NCBI GenBank assembly: GCA_001661515.1 | Contig: LUVW01000001.1 | Coordinates: 723,307-787,306 of the forward strand | Source: Capniomyces stellatus | Taxonomy: Eukaryota > Kickxellomycota > Harpellomycetes > Harpellales > Legeriomycetaceae | Length of the DNA stretch: 64,000 nucleotides | Reading direction: 5' to 3' | Translations under genes and position numbers: made by a program | Part shown: positions 46,718 through 60,077 of the stretch, one piece after another | Numbering within the stretch: the stretch's first letter is position 1 | How the letters are laid out: each line of letters opens with the position of its first letter | Notes under the pieces: model-generated | Seen by the model: only the letters and a program-made list of their open reading frames with translations | Told to the model about the DNA's origin: nothing | The model's database searches: none

Positions 46718-48100
46718 CTTGTTTTACGTGTACATCTGTAATTGATAACCACAAAGAGAACTAAATTAGAAATCAAAGAAAAGGCCAGTGGAGTTTGTAA
46801 GAGCTTGTTAGTCATCAATTACCAATTATATAAAAACAAATTACTTTAACCTATTTAAAAACAAAAAACAACAGTATTTGTAATTTCAACCATTAGTTGA
46901 AAGTTGTATTACTAAATTAGCTGTAAAAATAACCAACACAAAAGTGCAAAGTAATAAAGCATATTATGATATAATTATAAAATCCAAAAAAATATAAAAG
47001 AAAATAAAGTGTGGAAATTTTTTAAAAGTTCTAAAGTAATAGGTGAAGCAAGATTAAATAAAAACAGATTAATTGGAATTATTGTGAATGTAGGCATAAT
47101 AAATGATTGATAAAAACAAAAAAGTTCAAGTGATTTGGTATAAAGCGATTTTCGAGCTATCAGAATCAGAAGGGGTTGTTTATGATTGAGAATGGAGATT
47201 GGTACCAATGAAAGAGGTCCAAAGCAAATAAAAGTTATCTGGCATAATACTTATTTAATTAAACAGTTACCACAGATTTGAACTAACTCGACTACATAAA
47301 AAAAAAAGTACTAACAACATGAATGGGGGGTTTTTTTTTCCTTCATTCAACATCATCCTTTGACGCAAATTAAAATGTATTGAATTTTAGAATTTCACTT
47401 GGGATTTTGCAAACTTTTACCTTTTTTTTTTTTGTTTTTAAAATCATTTTACTGGAATTAGCACCAACTTTTTCCAAAAGCAAGTTTTATCGGTAGTGAT
47501 TTTAGTAGTAACAAATAAGGCAAATAAAATTGTAAAGTTTTTTGAATGGGTTGATTGATTTGATTGACCTTAACTGATTGATAGAATAAATAATAGAAGA
47601 ATGAAACTTTTATTATCAAACTAAAGAAATCCAACAGCAATTAATTAAAGGAATCAATTAATTTGAGCAAATTGGTTGCCTCTACTAAACGGAATTTGTA
47701 AAAATCCCAATACAATACAATACGATACAACAACTCAACACAGCATAACAATACAAAATGTTTTATAAAACATCTTGAAAGTACTATTGAAATAATTTAA
47801 CAATGAGCAAAAGGCAAAAATAAAATAAAATAAAATAAAAAGTCTCTAGAAACGCTTTTGGCAAATTCTATCTCTAACAAATACTATACTTTTTAATATT
47901 ATTTTCTGACGTTGCTTGATTGCTACGTCTTACTACAAACTTGCACCGTAAAAATAGTTAGGAAAATATAACTTTGAAGCTTGTATATTTGTGAGGAGAT
48001 AACACTTATTAATACTGCACTGATACTAGAAAGGAGAAAGTACAAAAGTCAAAAAAAAAAATCCTTCTGCTTGTATTAAACATAAACAATTGCTTTAAAG

Positions 48101-51100
48101 ATGGAGGATCAAGGGACTTTTCAGTTCACACAAGTCAAACAAAACTATAATCAAAGAGATCAGATGTAAGATTTCAAACACTATATATGGATAAGCATAT
48201 TCCTTACTCAATGTTCGAAATAATATGTTGTCCCGAGCTATGTCCCTCAACGTTATACACCGAAAGTTTGCGCGATTAGCACATAAGGATATATAAATAC
48301 GTGTTTTCCCCTTTTTATTATTGTTTGTTTTCTTGGGCATCCTAGTCTGCGAATACTAGTACTTGCCTATCCATGTTTAGAAAACATAGCTTATACTTGT
48401 TGCTCTTTACATATACCGAAGCAGTAAAAAAAGAAAAAGGGAAAAAAGGAAAAAAACGTCGCTGTATTTTAGATATACCAAACAAAACAATTTGTTAATT
48501 GATGTACTAATAAGATTTGTTTTTAAACAATTGTATAAACTCATAGTCACTTTGAACTAAAAATACGCCAGCATCCTGAACACTCTAGAATGTGCGGTGT
48601 GGGAGAGAAAGGTAACTTGTTAAACATATTTACGCGTTTACTTATTGTTGGTGTTGGTGTTTCAATAGTGTTATTAACTTGTTTTTTGCTAAAAGCGTTG
48701 CTGGCGGAACTCATGTACCACTGCAACTTCTTGGCTCTACTTTACATTTGTGATGTAATAACTAACAATACCTGATTATTGCGACTTATTAACTACATAG
48801 CTGATCGAAGGCCAATTGACCCACCGCCAATTATTCAACTTGAAGTTAGAGACCCAACACTGCCGGGAAACAGCAGGTTCGTTTTATGCTTTTATAAATA
48901 AAAAAATAGTGTTTGACGTGTATATCGCGTTAACTAAAATATATATGTATATAAACACAAGTGTAACGTGGCTGGTATTACTCGAGTAAATGATGTGTGC
49001 GTTGGAAGAAAGCGAATTTGTGCTAATAAAGGACCATTGTTAATAAACGAACTTAGGCGGTATTTCCACAACCCATACTACTTTATGTATACTACACTGG
49101 TTAGTTCAGATGGCAAAGAGGAGTTATCAACTCTACCTGATCGTCGAGCGCGAACAATTACTGGTTCAGCAGTGTCGTCGTTATCGTACTTGAAAGACGA
49201 GAATGGCGCAGATGGCGCGTTTTTTGTTTTTCCAGACTTGTCGGTTAGATGTGAAGGGGTGTATAAGCTAAAGTTTGTTTTATTCGAGATAGTTGGGTAA
49301 TTACTGAGTCTATTCAGTCATTTAAATTTTTTAGATTATGCCTTGTGCTTGACTGTGCTATTTAGCTCACACACGCACATATATATATGTTTGGTTAAGT
49401 ATGGCGATGATTGTTGTACTAGATATCTAAAATTAAATTAAATTTCATCGTAATAGATCGACGGTTCATTTCTGTGAATCTATCACATCATCACAGTTTA
49501 CGGTATATTCAGCAAAAAAGTTTCCTGGAATGGAAGGTAGGAATTGAGAAAATTTCAAACAGTTAGTTCAAGTGGGGTAACCAACCCAGAATACTATATT
49601 TGTACAAAGGCACCAGACTTAATTGATTGGAATTGATGTAGAGTCTACACCGTTGACAAAGCTGTTTGCTGAACAAGGCTTAAAAATCAGAGTACGCAAG
49701 GAGCAAAAGCCATCAAGGTACGAATATTTAAAAGACGAAAAGTATATTCGCATATTTGCATATTTGTATGTGTATATTGCAGTGAAAGAAGGCCGTGTGA
49801 ATGATTTTTAAATTAACCAAGTGTTGGGTAGAGAGTGAGAAAAAAAAACCAGAAATAAAAATATATAATTCAATAAATAGACTCAAGGGCGACCGCAATA
49901 GGCCAATAAACCTGCAACCAGGAGATTCAGATCACATGTATAGGAGCCAAGGCTATGATGAGCGGCAGTATATGCACGCACAAGGTCGAAATCCAGGATA
50001 CTTGGAAGTAGACCAACATTACAACCGACAAAACCACGAAGGGGGAATGATGAGATACAACGACCATCGATACCACCAATCACAATTTAGAGAACCAATG
50101 AATAACTACAAACGCATTCCACAAGGCCAGCATCACCACAGCGGCATGATGCAAAGCCAACACAAAATGAGCCAGCCTTCTAGATATAACAATCCCGAAA
50201 CAAACTTTAAACAGGATCCAAGGTACCACCCGCATCAAGGCTCTGGGATGAAGATGGCACCCGAGCACTCAAGCAACGACCATTATTCCAACGAACATAG
50301 TAGCGTGCATAGAGGCAGCGATTATGGGTACGGAAATTCTGCCATCCACCGCAGTAGTTTAGAGGGCGGTGAAAGGCCTCGAGGCTTTTATATGGACAAG
50401 CCACATGTGGACCATAGATACCACAACGAAAAACGCCAATTTGCCTACGACTCCAACTCCAACCCCAACCCCAACTCCAACCCCAACTCCAACTCCAACC
50501 CTAACAGCCATAGTAAACAGGACCAATATCCTCCAAACCATAGCATACATAGAGACGACGTACGGCCAAATGGTGATTCAAACCTTCAGCACCCTAGCAA
50601 ATACGGCATGAACGACTCCCATTACCAGCCGACCCAAAACCACCAGGACTCCAGCCGATACCCCCCAGAACATCCCCCAGTTTCTGGGTTTCCCAACCCA
50701 AATATTTCCAACAAGCCAAACCTATCAACGCCAAACGAGTACAGCCCAAATTACTACCAAAACATGCCAAGGAGTGATTCTGTCATGAAGGACAAAAGTT
50801 TCTATGAGAAATACGACGATCATCCTTCTCAATCCCTGTCCCAATCACAGCCTCATGTCCGTGTTCGCACAAATGCCTCAAGCTCTGTTTATCGAGGTTA
50901 TAAGCGTACTTCCGGTGCCCCCTTCAAGCCTATTGACGAACTCGGTGCTCATAATGCTGGATATTCAGGCCCGCACTCACGCTGGTCCCCATATTCTAGT
51001 TCTATGGCCAATCGAAACAAACCTTACATTGTAAGTTTTTATAGACTCATTGACTCTTTCTTGCCTTATTTCATTCTTTTTATTTAAATTTTATAATCCA

Positions 51101-51380
51101 TAGCTTAATCTCAACCCTTGTCTGTTTTTCTTTTCTCTAGGACGACTCGATACCATCCTCAAAGCCAGAAATTTATAATAGCAACAGCAACAGCACCTCA
51201 CAGGATATACGTCTAGAGAGATACTCTACTCCCAATAACAATGATGCTTTTAACTCCAATGTCGACTATAACACTTCTCCAACAATGCCCAACTCTAATT
51301 CAAGCTCATCTCGTAGAATCACTGTAAACGATTTATTAACCACTGATAGTAGCGTCTATCATGACAACCATAACCCTTAA
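48101..51380 (+). CDS. Velvet-family transcriptional regulator (VosA/VelB type)
   Basis: Eight exons, 48101..48165, 48547..48611, 48801..48876, 49057..49296, 49457..49536, 49642..49717, 49881..51030 and 51141..51380, join in phase to 663 residues. The velvet domain spans ~22-200: FELKIRQHPEHSRMCG, DRRPIDPPPIIQLEV, NPYYFMYTTLVSSDGKEEL, GAFFVFPDLSVRCEGVYKL, FEIVG, SAKKFPGMEG and STPLTKLFAEQGLKIRVRK. Velvet proteins bind DNA with an NF-kB-like fold, often as dimers, and in moulds control spore development and secondary metabolism. Residues ~201-663 are disordered and rich in His, Asn, Pro, Ser and Tyr, with an Asn-Pro/Asn-Ser repeat, and end near RRITVNDLL. The junction into exon 7 is the least certain: the acceptor before 49881 fits the phase, whereas the TGCAG acceptor near 49783 would give an early stop after about seven residues. 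That could be a short isoform. Confidence 0.93.
50452..50508 (+). repeat. CCAACY hexamers coding Asn-Pro/Asn-Ser repeat
   Basis: Hexamers of AACCCC and AACTCC alternate in the velvet tail exon, giving NPNSNPNSN-type sequence. Confidence 0.9.
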
Positions 51381-52304
51381 CGCTTATAAATACGCCAGGC
51401 CCCCCTTTAATATGCCTTGATTGGCCTCTTGGAGTTTTTTTGGAATTTCTGTAGAGCTTTATAACCAATTGCTAAATAATCACGTAAATCTCTTTACAAA
51501 ACAAAGGAAAAAATAAGAATAAACTGTACTACGAGCCTGGATTTTCTACAAAGTCTCTCTTCTCTCCAATGACAATGACAATCATATCTCCGCCTATAGT
51601 GACATTGTTTTATTTATGCTCACATATCCCATCTCCCCATCCCTTCTCCCATCCCCCTCTCCCTTTCACTTCCACAGTTCCATTTTTTTTTCTGAGCCGT
51701 CACTTTTTATTTATCTTTACAAATTCTTAACCCCAGATACTTGCCAGTTAAAATAAGTATTATCTTGACTTCATTGATTTGTTTGAATCTGGAGTAATTT
51801 CTTTTTTACCAACTTCATTTAGCCTTTTTTTTTTTTTTTTTGCTTTTTTTCTTNTTTTTTTTTTTTTTTTTGCTTTTATTCTTGTTCTTACTTTTTCAAC
51901 TTTTAAATGAGCCATTCCATTTTCTCGTACATAGTTATATGTTATTACAAATCTGCATATTTTTTTTTTTGGCTCTTTTTTCCTTTTTTTTCTTCTTTTT
52001 ATACTATAGCCAACTTTCATCATCATTATAGCCTTGTTTTATTCTATTTTGTTATTATTTTTCTGATGTAAAACCGGGTCAATCATTTATTTTTGGTTTA
52101 GCCCAGTTTCCACTGAAATCTCTGTAAATTATGGCGATTTAATAATATCTTTCAACTATATCAAGTTAAACTAAACCAAATCAATGGCAATAGAATGTAC
52201 ACTACTTTAACATATTCAACTTTGATATCAATCTATAGCTGCTCTTTACGACCACATTTTTTTTCTTTATTGTTATTGAAATTCTCCTCTGTTTCTATTC
52301 TATT

Positions 52305-52307
52305 TTT

Positions 52308-52361
<54 letters not shown>
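52305..52361. repeat. (TTTC)n tetranucleotide run
   Basis: About 14 perfect TTTC units in non-coding sequence after the velvet gene. Confidence 0.95.
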
Positions 52362-52362
<1 letters not shown>

Positions 52363-53904
52363 CTCGTTCTCTCTTTTTTTTTATTTGGTGACATACCCAT
52401 ATTAATGCTATATCCATTTTTACAATCTTTATACCACCACGATGTTTTGCTGTGTCAAATGAGTAAATCAATGCATCAAATTATTTATTCGGCAATGTTA
52501 AAAGTGTTCCTCAATGGTTCCGGTGGTTATAGCGATGTTAGGCTCAAGTGTTTTTCAGTTATATTCAATTTGGAAGCCAACAAAGGCCATTCTACCTATT
52601 GACTCTCGCCCGGAGCTATTAGTGCAAATTCACTTCCATTCCCTTTAATTTATAATATACGTTGTTCCTGTTTTGTGAATTAATTGGCTATTTGTAAGGC
52701 TTAACTGCAGCATTTTTTTTTTTTTAATATTGACTTTGGAAGAGCAGTAGTTGTTGGTAAAAACCAAGAAATCCCGAAAAAAGTTGTGAAAATCAATAAA
52801 AGTGTAATAACATGTTTTTTTGAATTTCACAATAAAACGAAAACAAAATAAAACGAAAACAAGAAATAACGAAAACAAAAAATAACGAAAACGAAAACAA
52901 AAAAAACGCGCTTAGGAATGGTAGAATTGGAAAGTTTGGTTTGGTTCAGGAATTTTACCTGTTTGTGTTAAAAAAGGTCCAAGATTTAAAAACAACAAAA
53001 AAAAACGGAAATCCAACAATAGAAAGGTTTACCTGGCCCTAAACCGCAACAAATGAAATAAAATGGAAAAATTAAAATTAAAATTAAATCCCGTTCCATT
53101 TAATTTGTAATCTAATTGCATTTATTGGTACGCAATGGCTTAATTATGAAGACGTTGTTTTTAAAATCAAAATTCGAAAGCAATTTAAAAGAAGAAAAAA
53201 AAAATCCCATCTTGTTTCAATAAGTAAAAACCAACTCATTTTAAAAAAAAACAAAAAGTAAAGTTGCTTAGTAATTACTGCTTTTGCTTTGTAGTCCGAG
53301 TCATGGCCGCTTATTCCATAAAACCAAAGATTTTAAAATCATCTGACACCCTAATTATAGCGCTGATTTTAAAACCTGCACCACAACAACTTACTTTTCC
53401 TTTTTGCCATTTTGCCATTTTTGTCTAAAAGCACCGAGGTGCACCACTTTGAAAACCTCCAAACAGGCGGTTACATCATATAAGATGCTGTTTTAACGAA
53501 TAAAAAACATACCCGAGTAGCTATGTTATTGCTATAACACGTAGCCACGTTTATGCCATAGGATTGTCGCCATCTTCCAGCAACTGACGCAATTTGCTTG
53601 ACGTTGCATATCAACTTACTTTTTCTGTTTAACTTCCGGTATTAAATCTCAACTTGGCCCGGTTAGGTTAGGTATACAAATGCAAATCTTTATATACGTA
53701 AAAATAACACATTCAGTATTTTTTTTTTTTGCAACAGTTGTCCATGGTGTTTTTCATTTGCTTGATTTGACGCTCTTATAGGTGATCTTATTGTTTCGAG
53801 TACCATTTCTAATCGATATGTTTCTGCCATCATATTTACTTTGTGGAGCCAAACGTTTTTTTTTTAATCATTAGCCATAGTATTTCATTAATTGAAATGC
53901 TTTT

Positions 53905-54016
53905 GCTTTTACTTTTGGTTTTGGTTTTGCTTTTACTTTTGCTTTTGCTTTTGCTTTTGCTTTTACTTTTGCTTTTGCTTTTGCTTTTACTTTTACTTTT
54001 GCTTTTACTTTTGCTT
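53905..54016. repeat. TTTTGC/TTTTAC/TTTTGG hexamer array
   Basis: Around 18 T-rich hexamers that differ mainly in the last two bases. One frame reads as Leu-rich and the opposite strand as Lys-Ser repeats, but no gene context supports translation. Confidence 0.9.
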
Positions 54017-57000
54017 TTTTGTTCTTTTGCTTTTTTGCTTCTGGGAGGGGGGAGGAGTATTAGTGCGGTGGGAGCAGCGGTGAGTGTAATCATTGGGTTC
54101 AGTGAATTGTTCATCTTGGTCAACATGTAATTAATTTAAATTTGAAATCTACATTGTATTACAAGTAACATTACCTCTTCTGTTCACAATATCAAAAAAG
54201 ATTGGCACTTTTGCTTTTTATTGTTATTATCAAATTGACCTTTTTACCTTTAGCTAACTACCCTTATCAGCGTGTTTTTAAGTGTAAGGGTACAGCGTGA
54301 AGTGAAAATATGCGTCTATATCATAAAGAATAATATATAAGTATCATATTATATCACAATCGTGCCTGAGATATCGTAAAGGGATGGCATTGGTTTAAAC
54401 GTTTGAACAAGAAATAAGATGTTATGGTATAAAGATTAGCCCACATCTTCTGCAATAGCCGTTGTAATGTACATGCTTTGTTTTTTTCTAAAAAAAGCAT
54501 ATTCTTGGTATTCAGGTTCAAATGTTATTAATAACACCAATAATTAATTAATTTGCAAGTCGGAATTTTTTTCATAACTCTTAGTTTGGAATTAATTACA
54601 TCACTTTATCATTTATTACAATGTACCTAAAAGCAAATGCGGAATCTATATTTCCGACATTGCCGCTGAACTTTGCCTGGATTATAGAACAAGGGTCACT
54701 TTTAGCACATAACCAAGTAGAAGGGTTCAAGCACTACCGCTCCACTGGATCAAAGTCACGTTTTTATATGCGATGTTTTGCTTTGTATTCTGATTTATCC
54801 ATTGGTTTGGCCCAGTTTGGTTCGGTCTAGCTTGTCAATCATTATTGCTTTTAACAAAGGCAACTTGGTTGATCCGATTCTTTTTTTTTTTATCGCTACT
54901 AATATAATCGAAATTAGTTTTTTTTATAATCAAAAGTTAATATCTCTTTCCTTCAAAAGAGTCAACATCTGCTGTGCTTTTTGAACAGCCCAGTAAATTA
55001 GCTATACCTTTGGTCCTTCCCGTCAAGAAAATGGCCGAGTTACCAATTCTTTTAAATATAAAGACAGTAGGCTCAGTTAAGTGGTTTCACAAAACGCAGA
55101 TGTTATTGGATGTGATTGAATAAGCAACAAAATAAAGAGTAAAGAGTAAAGTCAATACATAGAGACAAAGTTAAATGTAGAAACAGTAATAAAATCAGAA
55201 ATAAAGTCACTATAATACTTTCACGTGCAAATCTAGCTGATGCACCTCAGATTTTCCTTACCATGTCCAATTTTCTTCTTCATCATTGCCATTTAGTCGC
55301 CCATCTGTTTTTATTGTATGATAAGCTATCCTCATTTGTTGGTAGTTGTTTTATTACAAGTAATCAGCCAGAGCTTCCTTATTGCAACACAAACACTATA
55401 CTCAAACTCAACTTACGAGCTGATTGTCTATCATTCATTTTTGTTGGCCATGTTTTGATTCGAGTTAAAGAGCACGGAAGATCGGAGTAGTTTAAGTCGC
55501 GCCTCTCTACCCATTGTCCTGAACAAATTGAACAAAATCAAGTCAATAATAACAAAGTTGGACAATGAAAGAAAAAAAATTCGAGTGGGCTTGTAGATTA
55601 ATTAAAACTTGGTAAAATGTATTTACAAATTTTGGCGATTGCAGTTAGGTATTTCTTTTAACTGCAACAATCATTGGGTTACTAACACATCAATATATTA
55701 ATAATGCTCAAACAGAAGAAGGTTTCCAAAGAGCTGTTTTATATTCCAAGCACTTCAGAGGACTATGGCAAAGTTAATTGCAGAGCACCAACTTACTCTT
55801 CTTTTCACTTTGTCCTACTCAAGCTTTACATTACCATATCGGGTGTTAAAGGCAATTGGCTTTAACCAACATAATAGGCTGGAGGGCGCTAGTTTGCAAC
55901 GGTATTTAGATTTCCGCACGTGATTTTAGTAAATATATTTTTTTAAAAAAAAGTAAACCCTTCTCCACTAAGGCACTTTGGTATACATGTGCTCTGAATT
56001 AGTTCTTACGTTGTACATGCTATTTGCTCATATTTCTAGGTTACAGCACCTTTGTGCTTCCAAAAAAAGATACTATATGGTTAGTTAATGTCAAATTGAA
56101 ACAGTATTTCCTGGGCTGTCTATTCCTCAACGGAGAGGTCTGATACTAGTGCTGTTGTTGCTTTGGGTCGGAACAACGCCATTCCTTTAATTACAACTTA
56201 GTATATCGATAATATCAACCAGAAAATGCGGAGATTTTTTTTTTTCAAATTCCAATCAGCTACATTAGTGCGGTTCTTTGCAATCAAACAGTTTATTATA
56301 GCTAACCACTTCATCATATAATTTGGTGGGTTTCCTTCTTTGAAATAGACAATCAAATGTCTCTGGTGTTTGGCAACCTCATTTACTCATGACGGTTGAT
56401 GCTAAATGCAATTCAAACATATAGACCAATAGTCAAATAGGGCAACAGTGTCGCTTTACACGTTATTTTCGCATAGTTTTCCTACCTGTCCGGCTTTTTG
56501 TTGTTTTATTGTACAAATCTCTTAAAATGTACTCAAACTTCGATATACCGGACCAAAAAAATAAAATAAAATTGCACCGAGTGCTGATACGCTTAAGGGA
56601 TATTAGTACCATATTCTGACCATCGTGGAGTAGTTTCTTTTTTCTCAATGAAGGCCGTTACACACACTTGGGTTTATAAACTAGTCAATAAAAAAACCGA
56701 TGTTATTACGTTTATGGGGTTAGATAGCTAGTAAGACTTATAGAGCGCGTATTCGGTTAAATGGCATCTCACCCATTGCCAACGTGTTTCGTACCACCGG
56801 TGCAGTGTTGTATTTATAGAAAGGGAATTACTCCTACTGATTGATTTATCCCAAGTATGTTTAAAGTAATTCTTTAATACGTGTTGTGTCTACTGCAGCA
56901 AAGTGTTGATTACCAGGTACCACCAAATGACGACTGCCATCCATATCCTAGAACCCAACTAACAATGTGGTTTTATGTAAGTTACGGTCTGATGTAAATT

Positions 57001-58759
57001 ATAGGTTGGCTATATTATTGGTTGGTACATTCTTTGTTTCCTTATAGCACAAGTTTTTTTTTCTCTTTTATTTTCCCATCAATTTAGAATACAAAGTTTA
57101 TTGTTGTTTCCTAACACATGCCAATAAGTAGCGGAACCATAAAAGATTGCTGCAATTTCTAGATTGAAGAAGTTTTGTTTAGAACTTGTATCTGTGATTC
57201 CAAACTCACTAGCTATGTTTCTCTAACGTGTGATTAATCAACTAAAGCTACATATTTTGCTTTGCTGTTTTAGATTTCAGATTTCAAAATTACCGACAAT
57301 ATTTGGTGTTTCATGCTTTGAGTGAGTTGCACACAAGACCAAACTTTAGGTCAAAACGCCAAAATTAGTGTGTTGCAATAAACAAATCCAACAATATTAC
57401 ACTTATTAAAGCTTGCTTTTCTTTGTTGCCATTACTTCCCCCCCCTCCCCCCTTATCTTTTCTCTCTTGTTCTAGAAAAAATATACTTGTCAGCTTTGTA
57501 CTTGATTGTTTGCTTTTCGGGATTTTAGGCCAAGAGGTTGTGTATTTATGGCGTGGTAGGAGAGGAAAGCGAATTACAGGGACTGTGGTGATTTTGGCAC
57601 TGCTGGGTTTAGAAAAGAGGTATAATTTTCGGCTAGCCCTGTTCTAAAATATGTTAAATAGTTCTATTGAATCAAACTAGTAGTTATCCACCTAACACCA
57701 CTTGATAGAATTGGTTTGTTGGCCAGAAACATTTATAATATACCTTTTCATTCCAGTAAGTACTAGTAGCAAAGTGTAAATTTATTTGGATCTGTATAGA
57801 GCACAATTAATAAAAGTGGGGCTCAGTAATAAATAAATAAAAGAATTTGGTGTTGGCGAGTGTTGGTTTCTGGAACATTTATATTAAGATTAGAGTAGAA
57901 TAACAGTTTGATTAAAACAAACACCGAGTCATTACAAAATAGAATATTAATTCAGGACCAAAAAATAATATTAACACCTTAGAGTAAAAAAATATAATAT
58001 TAGCTCGATAAAAAAAAATATCAATTTAATAAAAAATAATAATAGCAGTACCATCTTGATTAATTTCTAGCTAGATTTAACACTTGGGCTTGATTTATGC
58101 TAGTGAGAAGAAAAAACAGGAATATTTTCTTGGCTAATAGCAAAGGTTTGAGCAAATAGGGCAGCTATCGGTGTTAGTTACTAAAGGTTAGATCTTTGGT
58201 CCTTTATTGTATTTACTAGTGAATGGTGTCCCAGACCAAAGCTAATTTATACACATATTTACTGTATCTAGTTCGAAAATAGATTAGTTATGTTTGCTGT
58301 AAAGTTAAAAGACTGCAACTAATAAGGCGAAGAATAATCTAAATATAAGGTGTGCCGCATACAAATGTATACTTTATAGGGAATAATGACTTTATGCAAT
58401 ATGATATGTGTGTCTCGACTCCTCAAAAATAGAGTGTTAGCTCGAGTATACAGGTAATAATTCGACAATTAAATAGCGTTGAGCTATTGTCACAATAGTA
58501 TACAACAGAGCCAGGTATACTTTAAAAGGATTTTGAAGACTATAAGCAGTATGTTTGCAGTGAAAAAAATAATATAAAGCGAGCATGTATCCCGATACAA
58601 TTTCACGTCACATCATTTTATCACTAGTTAAATCATAAAAGGCGAGCTTATCACTAGTATCGATTAACATCAAGATCATAGAGCATTGTTGGGATATTTG
58701 GCAAAATCACGCTTAGAAGAAAATAAAAGAGTAAAGAAAGAACAGCAAGAAATAATAAA

Positions 58760-59266
58760 ATGAGATTGCCATTAGTACTAGCCAGTTTAGCTGCATTTTG
58801 TGTTGGAAAGCTCAAGTGTGAAGATAATTCAGTGGGATGGGCAAAGTGTGGTAAGGCGGGATGTGGAGAAATAAGATTTAGGGGATATATTAGCAAGGCA
58901 GTGGGAGCCAAGTTTATCAAAATTCCTACAAAAGCCTCAGCTGAGTGGGGCAAACTGCAAGTGAAATCATCCAAATTGAAAAAAGAGGGTGTTTATGGCG
59001 ACACCAAGCTTTATAGAGATAGCAAGACAGGAGTGCTTTGGTACTTTTCCATCAGTTACTCGTACACAAACGCGGAGAAGGTTCGTCCAGGAAATTGGGA
59101 TGAAGGTTTTGTGAAGCTACTTAGAAGAATGAACAAGGGAACAGCATACCATGGAAGGTTTACATCAGTAAATGGACACGCACTCGTAACAGCCATTCCA
59201 TTAGGCGGCGTTTCCTCATCACTTGCAACACCATGGAAAGCTAAGGTTGTAAAAAACACATATTAA
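58760..59266 (+). CDS. Small secreted protein, family unknown
   Basis: A single-exon frame of 168 residues. Residues 1 to about 16 form a signal peptide (MRLPLVLASLAAFCVG). The mature part begins KLKCEDNSVGWAKCGKAGC, so three Cys cluster near its start. It continues with Gly, Lys and aromatic residues (GYISKAVGAKFIKIPTK, LWYFSISYSYTNAEK, FVKLLRRMNKG), is basic overall and has no second hydrophobic segment. I do not recognise the family. It points towards the minus-strand Ysc84 gene. Secretion is supported by sequence; any role would be a guess. Confidence 0.65.
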   Translation: MRLPLVLASLAAFCVGKLKCEDNSVGWAKCGKAGCGEIRFRGYISKAVGAKFIKIPTKASAEWGKLQVKSSKLKKEGVYGDTKLYRDSKTGVLWYFSISYSYTNAEKVRPGNWDEGFVKLLRRMNKGTAYHGRFTSVNGHALVTAIPLGGVSSSLATPWKAKVVKNTY

Positions 59267-60077
59267 CTCACCAAAGAGTTTGCTGAGTTGTATGGCATGT
59301 CCAAGGAGCAAATTTAAAGGGCGCAGTTTACTAGTCAAATAATTTATCAGTTAGTTGATAATGTCGGGGTTTATAGTTTTTGAATATATATATTAATATC
59401 AGTAGAGCTTTATTATTTATAATCATAAGATTGATGGGAAAATAAAAGCCTGTTAACAAAAAAAACATAAAACAGTAAAAGTCCAACGGATTTTAAAGTT
59501 AATCCAAGTTGGTAGTACTTTTTAAGATGTGTTGACTAGAACTTAACAAGAGAAAAAAAGTGTAAACATAGCAGTTGACATGTTGAAAAGCCAGAAGGGA
59601 ATCAATACTGTTGAATGGGATGAGTTCAGTTCATACATGGTACAATAGGTGGTGTAGAAGTTGTGGCGGTTCCAGTCAAAAAAAACCAAAAAATTGTCGA
59701 GTTCATCTAAACTTTATTGAAAACACAAGACTTTGAAATAAACGGTAAAACATCGAGAAAAATGGTGGTAATACTAACCATAAAAGAAAATAGAAATAGT
59801 AATAATTTTGAGAAAGAAAAAAAGGGAGAAAAGTGTTCAAGGAGATGCGGGCAATATTATGATGAGCACAATTAAAATAAGCACAACTCCGCCCAAACAA
59901 AGTTGCGAATTAAATTGACTAGATCAACCAAGTAACTGTATCTACCAATTAATCATTTTTCCCCACATACTACTTTCTCTTCAAGCTTTTAACCAGGGCA
60001 AACAAAGGGGGGGGGGAGGGCAAAAGAGGACTAAATAAGGAAAAGCAGACTTGGATGGATGGATAAGGTAGGCAAAT
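59267..60077. other. Convergent spacer
   Basis: Lies between the stops of the small secreted gene and the Ysc84 gene. Contains a G run near 60007-60015. No gene seen. Confidence 0.6.

Larger units (their letters stand above)
39418..48100. other. 8.7-kb gene-poor stretch with an assembly gap
   Basis: No gene is supported. It includes a G-rich GTGTG run (39313-39346), a run of seven N inside poly(A) (41989-41995), and two hairpins (42732-42774 and 46688-46717). A segment near 42056-42235 is open on both strands with codon-like content but lacks convincing splice partners. Open frames at 43634-43909 and 44519-44782 have no motif. Confidence 0.5.
51381..58759. other. 7.4-kb gene-poor, repeat-rich stretch
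   Basis: No gene is firmly supported. It holds a poly(T) tract with one N (51854), a (TTTC)n run (52305-52361) and a TTTTGC hexamer array (53905-54016). Coding-like islands near 55230-55480 (-) and 56761-57630 (+) are bounded by possible splice sites but gave no recognisable protein. Confidence 0.45.

Noticed and set aside
52195..52602. 135-residue plus-strand frame over the (TTTC)n run
   Set aside because: Its core is the tetranucleotide repeat and it has no motif or splice context.
53836..54130. Leu-rich (+) and Lys-Ser-rich (-) open frames over the hexamer array
   Set aside because: Both are products of the TTTTGC repeat itself.
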